A stretch of 64,000 nt of DNA from Levilactobacillus bambusae (GTDB lineage: Bacteria > Bacillota > Bacilli > Lactobacillales > Lactobacillaceae). Below the pieces are notes generated by a model. That model worked only from the letters and a program-made list of their open reading frames with translations, did not search any database and had not been told where the DNA came from. This document shows positions 7,610 through 16,401 of the stretch, in pieces. Position 1 is the stretch's first letter; every line of letters begins with the position of its first letter. A program made the translations under genes and the position numbers. The stretch spans positions 266,747 through 330,746 of the forward strand of contig NZ_QCXQ01000002.1 of assembly GCF_003124125.1 (NCBI RefSeq), in the 5' to 3' direction.

Positions 7610-8718
7610 GTGGGATCCATCCCCAACCGGTTCATCATTTTAATCTGGACCTTTGGCAGTGCCAACTTGGCAAGGTTCGATTGCGGCACCCACTCCCCCG
7701 GAAAATGGGAGAGGTCCTGCGCTAAGACCTCAGCGCCAAATAAATTCACCTGCCATTTTTGATGGGTGTACACCTGGGTAATGGCTCGGCCGCCCATTGG
7801 GGTGAGTTCCGCCGTAATTCCCGTTTCCCGGTGCAAATACTCCGTGACGTGCTGGGCAAGTTCGGTCGCCATAACGACATCATCGCCAAGGTCGAGATCC
7901 GCAATTTTGATCAGCGGGAAGGTCCAAAAACCGGCCAGCATTCCCGTAGTTCCCCGGTGCTGCATCAGATAACCCCGTTCCGACCTAATGATCAGTCCGA
8001 CATACGGGACATCGACTGGTTTCGGCTTCTTCGACTTAACCGGGAAGTCTAGTTCTTTCCCGTCTAAGTAGGCTTGGTCAAACGCCTTCACGGGGGAGTG
8101 TTCAGGATCGGGATTTTTTGCCGTCATGTAGCTAGATCCCAGGTCCATAATGGCCTGGTTGAAATCTCCGGGGCGATCAGGATCGATGACCTTTGCAATA
8201 ATATCCGTAAAAATTTTACGGGTCTGGGGCTTAGCGATGTCCGCCTCAATCTCCATTAACCGGGAAAACACCCGAAAGGCATTCCCATCAACGGCCGGTA
8301 CCGGCACGTTAAAGGCAATACTGGCAATTGCCCCCGCTGTATAGGGTCCGATTCCGGCCAAATCTTCTAAAGCCTCAGGGGTCTCCGGAAAAACACCCTG
8401 GTAATCCGCCATGATCTGTTGGGCCGCCCGCTTTAAGTTCTTAGCCCGTGAATAATACCCTAATCCCTCCCACGCTTTTAACAAAACTGCCTCATCTGCG
8501 TTCGCTAAGTCGGAAACAGTAGGAAAAAGTTTCATAAAGCGGGTATAATAGGGAATAACAGTATTAACCTGAGTTTGTTGGAGCATAATTTCGGAAATCC
8601 ACACGTGGTACGGATCATGATCTTGCCGCCACGGTAGGTCGCGCCGTTCTTCATCGTACCAATCCAGCAGGGTTTTGCGAAATTCTTTAATTTGTTGGTT
8701 CGACCACGTGACGGTCAT
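7603..8718 (-). CDS. mutY: Adenine DNA glycosylase MutY without iron-sulfur ligands
   Basis: MutY removes adenine mispaired with 8-oxoguanine. The 371-residue protein has the expected layout: WISEIMLQQTQV with the catalytic Glu near residue 40, the helix-hairpin-helix LAGIGPYTAGAI near 120, the catalytic Asp in PAVDGNAFRV, and a C-terminal NUDIX-like 8-oxoG-sensing domain from about residue 230. The four cysteines that normally hold a 4Fe-4S cluster are absent: the region reads GSSYMTAKNPDPEHSP where MutY usually has a CX6CX2CX5C pattern. Cluster-free MutY homologues have been described in lactobacilli, so activity is likely. GGAGG lies seven bases before the ATG at 8718. Confidence 0.95.
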   Translation of the reverse strand: MTVTWSNQQIKEFRKTLLDWYDEERRDLPWRQDHDPYHVWISEIMLQQTQVNTVIPYYTRFMKLFPTVSDLANADEAVLLKAWEGLGYYSRAKNLKRAAQQIMADYQGVFPETPEALEDLAGIGPYTAGAIASIAFNVPVPAVDGNAFRVFSRLMEIEADIAKPQTRKIFTDIIAKVIDPDRPGDFNQAIMDLGSSYMTAKNPDPEHSPVKAFDQAYLDGKELDFPVKSKKPKPVDVPYVGLIIRSERGYLMQHRGTTGMLAGFWTFPLIKIADLDLGDDVVMATELAQHVTEYLHRETGITAELTPMGGRAITQVYTHQKWQVNLFGAEVLAQDLSHFPGEWVPQSNLAKLALPKVQIKMMNRLGMDPTK

Positions 8719-8782
8719 TGATCTGCCTCCACTCATCCTAATATCTTAACGACTATAACCAGTTTTCCTGGGAGGAACTAAT

Positions 8783-10435
8783 ATGAAGCATCCCCATACC
8801 GGTCTACTCGTCCTCATTGCCTGTTGTCTTCTGCTTGTTGGGTGTACAAATCACACACCTGCCGTCCATAAGAGCAACAGTCAGGGCGTCATGAGTACCC
8901 ACCAAGTCTTAAATCTTAGTACCACGCAACCCCTAAGCACCATTAACGTCTCAGAGGCTACTGGGTTTGGTCGCCTAACTGACCTCTACGAAGGCCTTTA
9001 CCGGTTAGACGGTGATGGCCATGCGACCAACGCTTTAGCCATTAAAACACGAGAAACTGAAAATGGCAAACGGATCGTGTTTACCCTCCGCCCCAACCTC
9101 AAGTGGAGTAACGGAGATCCCCTTACCGCAAGCGATTTTGTTTACTCATGGCGGCAGACCATTAATCCCGCCAACCATTCATCATACGCCTTCCTATTTG
9201 ATATCTTAAAAAATGGAAGCGCTGTGAGAAGCGGGCGAAAAAGTCCCGATCAATTAGGGGTCAAAGCGGTGGATGACCGCCACTTAGAGGTGACTTTAGA
9301 TCACCGGGTAACCTACCTTAAAAGTTTATTAGCCTACCCGCTGTTTTCACCCCAGGACGAAGCGTTTGCGGAAAAACAGGGCAGCCAATACGCCACATCA
9401 GCTTCAACCCAGGTCTATAATGGTCCCTTCCAACTGACGAAATGGACGAAGACTGGTTGGACAGCCACCCGGAATAAAACGTACTGGGATCGCGATAACG
9501 TCTATCTGACCCAGGTTAAAACGATTGTTTACCGGCACCCTAACGAAGCTTTAGCCGCCTATAAACGTGGTGACGTAGACGAAGTTAAACTAAGCGGACT
9601 GGTCAAACACGCCGAAACCATCCACAGTACGTATAACGCTCGGCCTTACTCCCAGACTAATTACATTGGCTATAATTTTCACGACCAAAATACAACCGCC
9701 AATCGCATCCTAAACAATCGCAATACCCGTCTCGCCATTTCCCACGCCTTAAACCGTCAGGCTATTATTAACGAAGCCCTGGGAGATTCTTCCCTGCCAT
9801 CTAAGGGAATCGTTCCCGCCGGGTTAAGCTACAATACCGAGACCGGGACGGACTTTGCCGATCAGCAAAATGAAGAACCCGTTACCTATAATTTAAAGCA
9901 GGCGCAGCGTGAGTGGCAAAAGGCCCGGGAGCAAACCCACCTATCAACCATTACCGTCAACCTGCTTTACCGGCGTGATCCCACGAGTCAAATGGTGGTT
10001 CAGGCCGTCACGCAACGGTTGCAAAAAAATCTACCGGGATTAAAAATCAAGCTGGTCCCGATGACCGTCAAACCCCTAACCCGCGCCTTGCAACAGGGAA
10101 AGTTCGATCTCTATTACCTGGGTTGGGGAGCCGATTATGCTGATCCTTCAGCAATGTTACAAGTATTTACGTCTAATAACAGCTATAATTATGGTCAGTG
10201 GGAAAATAAAACGTATAATCAAGAGTACCAAAAGATTAGTCTTGAAACGACATTCAGCTATCAGGATCGCTGGCAATTAATGCTGCAGGCCAACAACCGG
10301 CTGATGGCCGACCAGGGAGTAACGCCTATCTTCCAACCGGCTACCTCCTACTTAACAAACAGTCGTTTAAAGGGACTGATTAAGAATACTACGGGCGCAT
10401 CCACAGACTATAAAGGTGCCTACTTTATTCAATAA
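8783..10435 (+). CDS. Oligopeptide-binding lipoprotein, OppA family
   Basis: A 550-residue extracytoplasmic solute-binding protein of the peptide/nickel family (SBP_bac_5). The signal peptide ends in the lipobox LLVGC near residue 21, so it should be anchored by a lipidated cysteine. Family hallmarks are the ALAIKTRETENGKRIVFTLR region, WSNGDPLTASDFVYSWR near residue 110, and LYYLGWGADYADPSAML near residue 450. GGGAGG precedes the ATG. No oppBCDF permease genes are adjacent, so it must share a transporter encoded elsewhere or act as a peptide receptor. An Mga-type regulator begins just after it on the same strand, which hints at peptide-linked control. Confidence 0.92.
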   Translation: MKHPHTGLLVLIACCLLLVGCTNHTPAVHKSNSQGVMSTHQVLNLSTTQPLSTINVSEATGFGRLTDLYEGLYRLDGDGHATNALAIKTRETENGKRIVFTLRPNLKWSNGDPLTASDFVYSWRQTINPANHSSYAFLFDILKNGSAVRSGRKSPDQLGVKAVDDRHLEVTLDHRVTYLKSLLAYPLFSPQDEAFAEKQGSQYATSASTQVYNGPFQLTKWTKTGWTATRNKTYWDRDNVYLTQVKTIVYRHPNEALAAYKRGDVDEVKLSGLVKHAETIHSTYNARPYSQTNYIGYNFHDQNTTANRILNNRNTRLAISHALNRQAIINEALGDSSLPSKGIVPAGLSYNTETGTDFADQQNEEPVTYNLKQAQREWQKAREQTHLSTITVNLLYRRDPTSQMVVQAVTQRLQKNLPGLKIKLVPMTVKPLTRALQQGKFDLYYLGWGADYADPSAMLQVFTSNNSYNYGQWENKTYNQEYQKISLETTFSYQDRWQLMLQANNRLMADQGVTPIFQPATSYLTNSRLKGLIKNTTGASTDYKGAYFIQ

Positions 10436-10463
10436 CCTGAAATCTGATGAAAGTTGGCGTGCT

Positions 10464-11927
10464 ATGGAACTTGTTAGTGCACTACTCAGCAAGAAAAAAT
10501 TACAAAAAATCAAGCTATTAGTTTACCTGCAAGAAGATCAAGGCAACTTGAAGGAATACGGGGAGAAAGTCCATTTTTCCTATGCCACCGTTTATAATTA
10601 CTACACTGAATTAACGGATGAATTAAGGGAGATTAGCAAGCAGCCAAATGCTGACCCGCAAAAACTCATTAAGACGGTTCCGATCGATCTCTACCGACGT
10701 TGGGCATACTACAATAGTGTCGCCTACCAATTAGTTCTTGCGACTTTACTGCCGCCTAAAACCACCTTAGATGAGTTTCTAGCCGATGCCGATATTAGTC
10801 AGGCAACCCTGTACCGTAAAACCCGACAACTTTTTGCTGACCTCAAAGAAGTGGGGATTCATTTTTCGTTTCCCAAGTTCAAATTTACGGGAACTGAACA
10901 GATCCTGCAGATTTTCTACCTCCGATTTTTACACCTTACGAACACGTCAATTAACGATGAATTTAGCGACTCAGAAAATCAATTTCTTACTCTGCTGCTT
11001 GAACCCTTTATTGAATCACCCGATTTACAGCATTCAGATAGCCTCCACTTACGTTGGCGCCATCTCATGCAGATTTGGCTACTCCGAGCTAAAAACGGTC
11101 ACGTTTACGAGCCCACGTTCTGCGAACCCGTCTACCTGACCGATGTTTCGGCGTCCGCCAAACTAATCAGCAAAACGCTAGATCTTTCACCTGAAACGGC
11201 ACTAACTCAGGCTAAATTTTTAGACTACATCATTACAAATTCCATGCGGGGCATTTCCTACTTGACCGACCTCGGAATTAACCATTACTACGCCGCTTTA
11301 GGGCTGGATATGACGGAAGCGGCGGAATTCCTGGCGGCCATGCCGTTCGGTTCTATCTCTAAGGAGTTAACCCTGCAGCACTTTCAGCGGCGCCTCCTAG
11401 CGCTGGGGTTATACATTCTTCTGTTTGAAGAACTTCCGCCCATTGAAAGTGACATTTATAACCAGGAGGAACCAACGGTAGAGGATAAACTGGAGGTTGA
11501 GACCAGTCTCCCAATTATTGAACGAATCTATAAGCGCCCCGTCACCAAACGGGCAGAGCTCCTATGGCAGGGTGTGTTAGCCCAACTGGTGGCCCTCTAT
11601 AACCAGTCAGGATGGGGAGTAACATTTTATACCACCCCAGAACTAACCAATACCTCGAGTGACATTATTGCCCACTGGTTCCACGGGATTATGCATATCC
11701 GGCCTGTCTCACAATTGCCCGCTAACTCTACGGATAAAAATGCGGCGGTTCTATACGATGCTATTACACCCAAAATCCATAAGTTAGAAGAGGAAAAACG
11801 GATCGTTGGCTTTCATTGGATTCAGGAACTGAACTACGCCCAAAATATGCACCGGTTTGAAGATTTTTTAATCACGAACCACATTGGCCTATTCGGGATG
11901 GCAATTCTAGACACTGAAAGTTCTTAA
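10464..11927 (+). CDS. Mga-type helix-turn-helix transcriptional regulator
   Basis: A 487-residue soluble regulator with two N-terminal helix-turn-helix regions: one around YGEKVHFSYATVYNYYTEL (residues 35-55) and one around LADADISQATLYRKTRQLF (about residue 110), followed by a long mixed helical region. This layout matches the Mga/AtxA-like group (Mga HTH plus PRD-like domains). I prefer the ATG at 10464. A GTG at 10416 inside the oppA-like gene would extend it by 16 residues and overlap the lipoprotein stop, and neither start has a strong ribosome binding site. It probably shares a transcript with the peptide-binding lipoprotein. Targets are unknown. Confidence 0.75.
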   Translation: MELVSALLSKKKLQKIKLLVYLQEDQGNLKEYGEKVHFSYATVYNYYTELTDELREISKQPNADPQKLIKTVPIDLYRRWAYYNSVAYQLVLATLLPPKTTLDEFLADADISQATLYRKTRQLFADLKEVGIHFSFPKFKFTGTEQILQIFYLRFLHLTNTSINDEFSDSENQFLTLLLEPFIESPDLQHSDSLHLRWRHLMQIWLLRAKNGHVYEPTFCEPVYLTDVSASAKLISKTLDLSPETALTQAKFLDYIITNSMRGISYLTDLGINHYYAALGLDMTEAAEFLAAMPFGSISKELTLQHFQRRLLALGLYILLFEELPPIESDIYNQEEPTVEDKLEVETSLPIIERIYKRPVTKRAELLWQGVLAQLVALYNQSGWGVTFYTTPELTNTSSDIIAHWFHGIMHIRPVSQLPANSTDKNAAVLYDAITPKIHKLEEEKRIVGFHWIQELNYAQNMHRFEDFLITNHIGLFGMAILDTESS

Positions 11928-11955
11928 TTTTTTTGCGTCCAACTAGTTAATAGTG

Positions 11956-12273
11956 TTAATTATCTAACAACTTCCTAATTGCAACGTCAAGAACTTCCTG
12001 AGCCACAAACTCCGAGGTAAACCGCTGCATGGGGGTAAAGTCATGCCGATCTTTATAGGCCACGGACTTGGCTGCTACCACCGCAACCATGAGGTTGTTT
12101 TCGGTCATAAAGACTTGGCCTATCCCCCGATATTTGCCCCGGGTATGCCTACCGGTACGCCACGAATGGAGTTTAAAATCACCCCCGGGTTCGCGCTTAA
12201 TCTGATAGTTGCCGGAAGAATCTGGTTCGACGGGCACCCCAATGTACTGTTGCACCACATATTTTGCTTTCAT
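11956..12273 (-). CDS. Hypothetical protein, 105 residues
   Basis: A basic, soluble small protein starting MKAKYVVQQYIGVPVEPD, with mixed beta and alpha content and no signal peptide or membrane segment. The central part (HSWRTGRHTRGKYRGIGQVF) is Arg-rich and the C terminus forms a helix ending in RKLLDN. AAAGGAG lies upstream of the ATG at 12273 with slightly long spacing; a TTG nine codons earlier is less likely. I do not recognise the family. It faces a small acidic gene on the other strand. Confidence 0.6.
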   Translation of the reverse strand: MKAKYVVQQYIGVPVEPDSSGNYQIKREPGGDFKLHSWRTGRHTRGKYRGIGQVFMTENNLMVAVVAAKSVAYKDRHDFTPMQRFTSEFVAQEVLDVAIRKLLDN

Positions 12274-12392
12274 TTTTTGCTTGCTCCTTTTACGAGTCAA
12301 ATTGCTTAACAGATTTGATATAAACGGCTATGATGATAGATGAAGACGATTACAGCTTTGTAATTGACTAAATTACTTGGAGGGATTTTATT

Positions 12393-12611
12393 ATGGCTGA
12401 AGATATTGAACCAACTATGTTTATGGATCGTACGATGAGTGAAGTATTTGACTGGTCCGATGATAGCACCCCCGTTCGGGATGCCCTCTGGGACTACTTC
12501 ATGGAAAATGATGGTCATGATACCGACAAGACTGAAGCAGACATGCAAGAAATGGATGCCAAGACCGACGCCGAAATCGAAGCTTTCATCAACGAAAATC
12601 TTAAGAAATAG
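12393..12611 (+). CDS. Small acidic hypothetical protein
   Basis: A 72-residue, strongly acidic protein (many Asp and Glu, few basic residues) beginning MAEDIEPTMFMDRTMSEVF and ending in a helical AEIEAFINENLKK tail. No cysteine, membrane segment or known motif. GGAGGG lies eight bases before the ATG and a strong hairpin follows the stop, so it is a good monocistronic gene. I do not recognise its family. The antisense frame across the same bases has no such signals. Confidence 0.72.
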   Translation: MAEDIEPTMFMDRTMSEVFDWSDDSTPVRDALWDYFMENDGHDTDKTEADMQEMDAKTDAEIEAFINENLKK

Positions 12612-12658
12612 GCTAATTAACGAAAGTTGAATCATTAAGTATTCAGCTGCCAATAAAA

Positions 12659-12695
12659 AGCGATTCTCAACTCAAGTTGGGAATCGTTCTTTATT
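12659..12695. terminator. Bidirectional terminator
   Basis: CGATTCTCAACT pairs with AGTTGGGAATCG (one G-U pair), with A residues to the left and a T-rich run to the right. It serves the small acidic gene and the converging MFS gene. Confidence 0.88.
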
Positions 12696-13922
12696 TTACC
12701 CAAAAATTGACCGCCGTTTGGCCACTACAACTCCCGAAATAACGAGTAACACCGAAAAAATTGCGGCTAAAATCAAGACGGCGTTCCAGCCGATTAGGCC
12801 CCCAACGTAACCAAATAAAACGGGCCCGACCGCAGCTAACAAATAGCCCGCTGACTGTGCCATGCCCGATAAATCGGCCGTTTCAAATCCGTTCGTTGTC
12901 TTCTGCGTAAAAAAGACAACGGCCAAACTAAAGGCCGCGGCGGACCCAAGCCCCATTAAAATACAGCAAATAATCCACCACCAGAGTGCGTTGATCGGTA
13001 GTAAAATTCCCAGGGTTCCACCAATGAAACCAACTCCGATAATGCTTAAAATGATTGGGGTACCATTTTGACGTTCTGCCACCAGCGGCGTACTAAACGT
13101 CATTGGCAATCCGCTTAATTGAAGCAGAGTAACTAGGTTAGCGGCCGCCACCGTGGATAATCCCCGGCTAGTAAAAATGGTGGGGAGCCACGTTAGTAAG
13201 GAGTAGTAGACAAAGGCCTGCAGCCCGAAGAACGCGGTGACCACCCACGCCAGCTTTACCCCCCAAACAGACCGGTGCTGCGGCCGTTCCATTGTCGGAC
13301 TGGTTAAGGTAAGATCCCGGTGATTGAACCGTAAATTAGGCAGCCAAACCACTAAGTTTATCAGTCCGATCACCGACAATAAGGCCAAACTAATCTGGAG
13401 GGACCAGCGGGTAGCTAGCACTCCGGATAAGCCCGTCCCCACCGCCCCGACTAGTACCATAGTGAGCGTATACTCCGAGGTCTTGACGGACATTCGGTTC
13501 GGGTAGCAATCCTTAATCACGGCCGGAATCAAAACGTTACCGCCATCAATTCCAATCCCCACCAAAAGAGTTCCAAAGAACAGCCATGCCATCGAGGGTA
13601 TAATTCGCAGGTAACTCCCGAGGGCTAAGATGATTAGCGTTACATAAATAATGAATTCGTTCCCGTAGCGGCGCCCAAGCCGGGCTAGAAGCGGTGAAAC
13701 CACCGCAAACGTCAGGAGTGGAATTGTGGTTAACAACCCCGCCATTGAACTGGGCATCCCTAACGATCGTTTTAGCATCGGTAACAATCCCGGCATCATC
13801 GTAATGGGTAACCGCATGTTGGCTGCTACCATAATTAAGCCTAACGTTAAGTAGCGGCTATGTTTTTGACCCTGTAAAATAAGTCCTCTTTCCTTCCTTA
13901 GCGATGAGTCCTTAGATTTCAT
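12696..13922 (-). CDS. MFS transporter, CynX/NimT family
   Basis: A 408-residue, 12-helix major facilitator protein. The start of the membrane region (GLIMVAANMRLPITMMPGLLPMLKRSL) and the loop LARLGRRYGNEF are typical of the CynX/NimT branch, whose members carry cyanate, nitroimidazoles or glyoxylate-like compounds. The first 25 residues are a hydrophilic Lys/Arg tail. Ribosome binding sites for ATG 13922 or the nearby TTG are both weak, so the start is uncertain. The gene begins 15 bases after the broken phosphatase gene, with which it could share a transcript. Substrate unknown. Confidence 0.85.
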   Translation of the reverse strand: MKSKDSSLRKERGLILQGQKHSRYLTLGLIMVAANMRLPITMMPGLLPMLKRSLGMPSSMAGLLTTIPLLTFAVVSPLLARLGRRYGNEFIIYVTLIILALGSYLRIIPSMAWLFFGTLLVGIGIDGGNVLIPAVIKDCYPNRMSVKTSEYTLTMVLVGAVGTGLSGVLATRWSLQISLALLSVIGLINLVVWLPNLRFNHRDLTLTSPTMERPQHRSVWGVKLAWVVTAFFGLQAFVYYSLLTWLPTIFTSRGLSTVAAANLVTLLQLSGLPMTFSTPLVAERQNGTPIILSIIGVGFIGGTLGILLPINALWWWIICCILMGLGSAAAFSLAVVFFTQKTTNGFETADLSGMAQSAGYLLAAVGPVLFGYVGGLIGWNAVLILAAIFSVLLVISGVVVAKRRSIFG

Positions 13923-13937
13923 CGCTTTCAATCAATC

Positions 13938-14558
13938 TCAGTAAGTAAGCCCCCGGTTGTAGTACCACAGATACCGGTGCCCTGTTTCACCCACAATTTC
14001 AAGTTTAGTCACACTGACATTTCCCGGGGCTGGTAATAGCCGGGAATCCGGGGCGTCAACTGCCGCTAGGATGGCCGCCTTAATCGAAAAACCGTGGGTG
14101 ACCACAATAATCCGATCCTTTGGCGCATTGACCACGTAATCCGACATAAAGTTTCCCATTCGTTGGGCCACGTGCAAAATTGTTTCCCCGTGGGCGACTC
14201 CCGCATATTCTGGTAGCACCTCACCCGTGTGCAAATCAACGAGGTCCGGGTGGGCACCCCCGGCTTCCTGGTGGGGACGACCATCCCAATCCCCGTATGA
14301 AATTTCACGTAGTCGGTTATCCTCCACAATTGGAACCCCCCGACCCGAGTTTAAAATTTCGGCCGTTTGTTTGGCTCGGCCTAACGGGCTAACGACCAAT
14401 TGATCAGCAAACCTGATATCAAATTGATCATGCAGCTACTGAGCCTGCCCCCTGCCCTGTTCCGTCAACTGCATCAATGGGCCGTCTAAGTTGCCCTGTT
14501 TTATCCCGGCAACGTTGGCCTGCGTCTGGCCGTGCCGGACAAAATAAAATTCGGTCAT
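13938..14558 (-). pseudogene. Histidine phosphatase (phosphoglycerate mutase-like) gene interrupted by one amber codon
   Basis: Read from ATG 14558 the frame begins MTEFYFVRHGQTQAN, the RHG motif of the histidine phosphatase superfamily, and continues to GRGQAQ before a TAG at 14438-14436. The same frame then runs on with a normal family sequence: LVVSPLGRAKQTAE, LREISYGDWDG, HGETILHVAQRM and the second catalytic His in VVTHGFSIKAA, to a stop at 13938. There is no frameshift and nothing else is missing, so the lesion is one base change and probably recent. The ribosome binding site AAGGGG fits ATG 14558. Alternatives are a sequencing error or amber read-through. The family includes phosphatases and true mutases; substrate unknown. 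Confidence 0.88.
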
Positions 14559-14592
14559 CTTCGTCATCCCCTTTTATACCAGAATAGCACCC

Positions 14593-14627
14593 AAAAAGGG
14601 CAACGCCAAGACCGGCGTTGCCCTTTA
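14593..14627 (-). terminator. Terminator after the EamA gene
   Basis: Leftward, AAAGGGCAACGCC pairs with GGCGTTGCCCTTT across a six-base loop and the last arm runs into a U-rich end. It lies between the EamA stop and the start of the broken phosphatase gene. Confidence 0.85.
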
Positions 14628-14649
14628 GCTTCTTGATTGACATTAATCG

Positions 14650-15597
14650 TTACTCTAACATTTGTTCTTGAACGTCTCGGCGACCGCGTTGGAGAAGGTA
14701 TATGGCTAGAATAACCAAGATTGACCCTAAAACCTCCACCCAGCTCATCTTTAACCCCAAAAAGATAATGGAGAGAATGAACGTCACTACGGGTTGAAAG
14801 GCGTCCACAATGCTAACCACGTCCGAAGGTGCAAATTGGGAAGCGTAAAGCAGGAGTGAAAACGGCAAAATGGTCCCAATAATAATCACCGTACTCATAC
14901 TAATAATCAACGTATGCGTAATGGGTGGGGTGGCAACCCAGAATGGGTGATACAAGTTAAACCCAATCCCACCAATTAGTGATCCCCACCCCATGATGGC
15001 CATGGAGGGGTTATTTCCCTCCTCCACTAGGGGCCGGGGCAAAACCACGTAGAACGCACAGGTAATTCCAGATGCGATCCCAAACAGGAGGGCGGGAAGT
15101 GGAATACTAAGCGTAAAAATGTTCCCCTTGGTAATCGCAAGGAACACCCCCACTAGGGCAACCACAAAGGCGATCATATCACTTCGTAATGGTTTTTGGT
15201 GCTTAAAAACTAGGGCGCCTAACACAATAAAAAGTGGGCTTAAATACTGCAGAATAGTGGCTGACGCCGAGTTACCATACTGAATGGCATAGTAAAACGT
15301 CAGCAGATTGGCTGACAACCCAAAGATGGCGTACGCAAACAGCCACGCAATGGAACGGCCCGATCGAAAAACGTTAAACGTTTTTTTGCCGTAGAGACAA
15401 AGACTTATAAGTAAAACCACGATTCCCGCACCAAGCATCCGTACGGATAGGTACCAGTCGGCAGGTATTTTTTCTCCCTGAGAAATAACTTGCAGGACCG
15501 TCCCTGAGATCCCCCACATGGTAGAGGCAATGGCCGCCCAAAAAATCCCTTGCATGACCCGGTTTTTGGACGTCCTTGATTGTGTTTGATCAGCCAA
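14650..15597 (-). CDS. EamA/DMT family transporter
   Basis: A 315-residue protein with ten predicted membrane helices in two EamA repeats of five. The first opens with GIFWAAIASTMWGISGTVLQ, and the second begins around residue 165 (LPALLFGIASGITCAFYVV). The family exports metabolites such as amino acids or drugs. The start is a TTG at 15597 with an AAGGGAAG ribosome binding site upstream; the first ATG in frame lies 14 codons further in and would cut the N-terminal tail. It is followed by its own terminator. Substrate not predictable. Confidence 0.85.
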   Translation of the reverse strand: MADQTQSRTSKNRVMQGIFWAAIASTMWGISGTVLQVISQGEKIPADWYLSVRMLGAGIVVLLISLCLYGKKTFNVFRSGRSIAWLFAYAIFGLSANLLTFYYAIQYGNSASATILQYLSPLFIVLGALVFKHQKPLRSDMIAFVVALVGVFLAITKGNIFTLSIPLPALLFGIASGITCAFYVVLPRPLVEEGNNPSMAIMGWGSLIGGIGFNLYHPFWVATPPITHTLIISMSTVIIIGTILPFSLLLYASQFAPSDVVSIVDAFQPVVTFILSIIFLGLKMSWVEVLGSILVILAIYLLQRGRRDVQEQMLE

Positions 15598-15720
15598 AAT
15601 GTTTCTTCCCTTCTCTGTTTAAGCATGTAAACTAATTCGTTCTTAAACATTATAACAGGTTTTAGCTAACCTGAGGACTCATGTTAGATCTTTTTACATG
15701 ATTTTACCATTAACCCCGTT

Positions 15721-16401
15721 TTACGCGTGATTCGTTCGCCGAGCTAACCAATCGCCGATCATTTGAACTAGAAAGACTAAGGCTAAAATGATAATCAGCG
15801 CCATCACAGTCACATCCGTTTCAAAGCGATCGTAACCGATGATAATGGCCAGGTTACCTAACCCACCACCACCAACGGCACCAGCCATTGCCGTTAAATC
15901 AATAATACTAATTAACGTGACAACGGAAACCCGGATCAATTCTGAACAGCTTTCCCGTAAATATACCCGAAAAACGAGCGCGACCGGTCCCGATCCGACG
16001 GCTTGAGCGGCTTCAATAATTCCTCGGTCCACCTCCACCAAGGCATTCTGAACTTGCCGAGCATAGAACGGCGCAGCCCCCACGATTAAGGGGACGATCG
16101 CTGCAGTCGTCCCAATCGCAGTGCCTACAATCAACCTGGTCACCGGTGCAATCACCGCAAGTAAAATTACGAACGGAATGGAGCGAAACAGATTAACCAG
16201 CTTATCAAGCAGGTTATACACTAACCGATTAGCCAAGATGCCCCCCGGTGCCGTCACCACCAAGGTAATTCCCATTGCCATTCCGATAACTCCCGCCACA
16301 ATAGCGGTAATGGCAACCATATACAAGGTTTCACCGGTCGCCGTCACAAAGTCGGCTTTCATCGTCACAACGTTGGGAAAATAATGGGCAAACCAATTCA
16401 T
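15721..16401 (-). CDS. metI: Methionine ABC transporter permease MetI
   Basis: The membrane subunit of the MetNIQ methionine importer. It is 226 residues with about five or six helices, including the coupling-helix region [22 protein letters not shown] near residue 130 and the [13 protein letters not shown] segment typical of MetI. GGAGG lies seven bases upstream of its ATG, which overlaps the metN stop by four bases (ATGA). It ends the metQ-metN-metI operon controlled by a methionine T-box. Confidence 0.96.
   Translation of the reverse strand: MNWFAHYFPNVVTMKADFVTATGETLYMVAITAIVAGVIGMAMGITLVVTAPGGILANRLVYNLLDKLVNLFRSIPFVILLAVIAPVTRLIVGTAIGTTAAIVPLIVGAAPFYARQVQNALVEVDRGIIEAAQAVGSGPVALVFRVYLRESCSELIRVSVVTLISIIDLTAMAGAVGGGGLGNLAIIIGYDRFETDVTVMALIIILALVFLVQMIGDWLARRTNHA

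Noticed and set aside
12306-12653. Minus-strand frame of 115 codons
   Set aside because: It covers the small acidic gene on the other strand, which has GGAGGG, a good start and a terminator. The antisense frame has none of these.
14428-14643. Separate 71-codon frame upstream of the phosphatase remnant
   Set aside because: The true N terminus (RHG motif) is in the frame that continues past the amber codon to 13938. This other frame is out of phase and has no family features.
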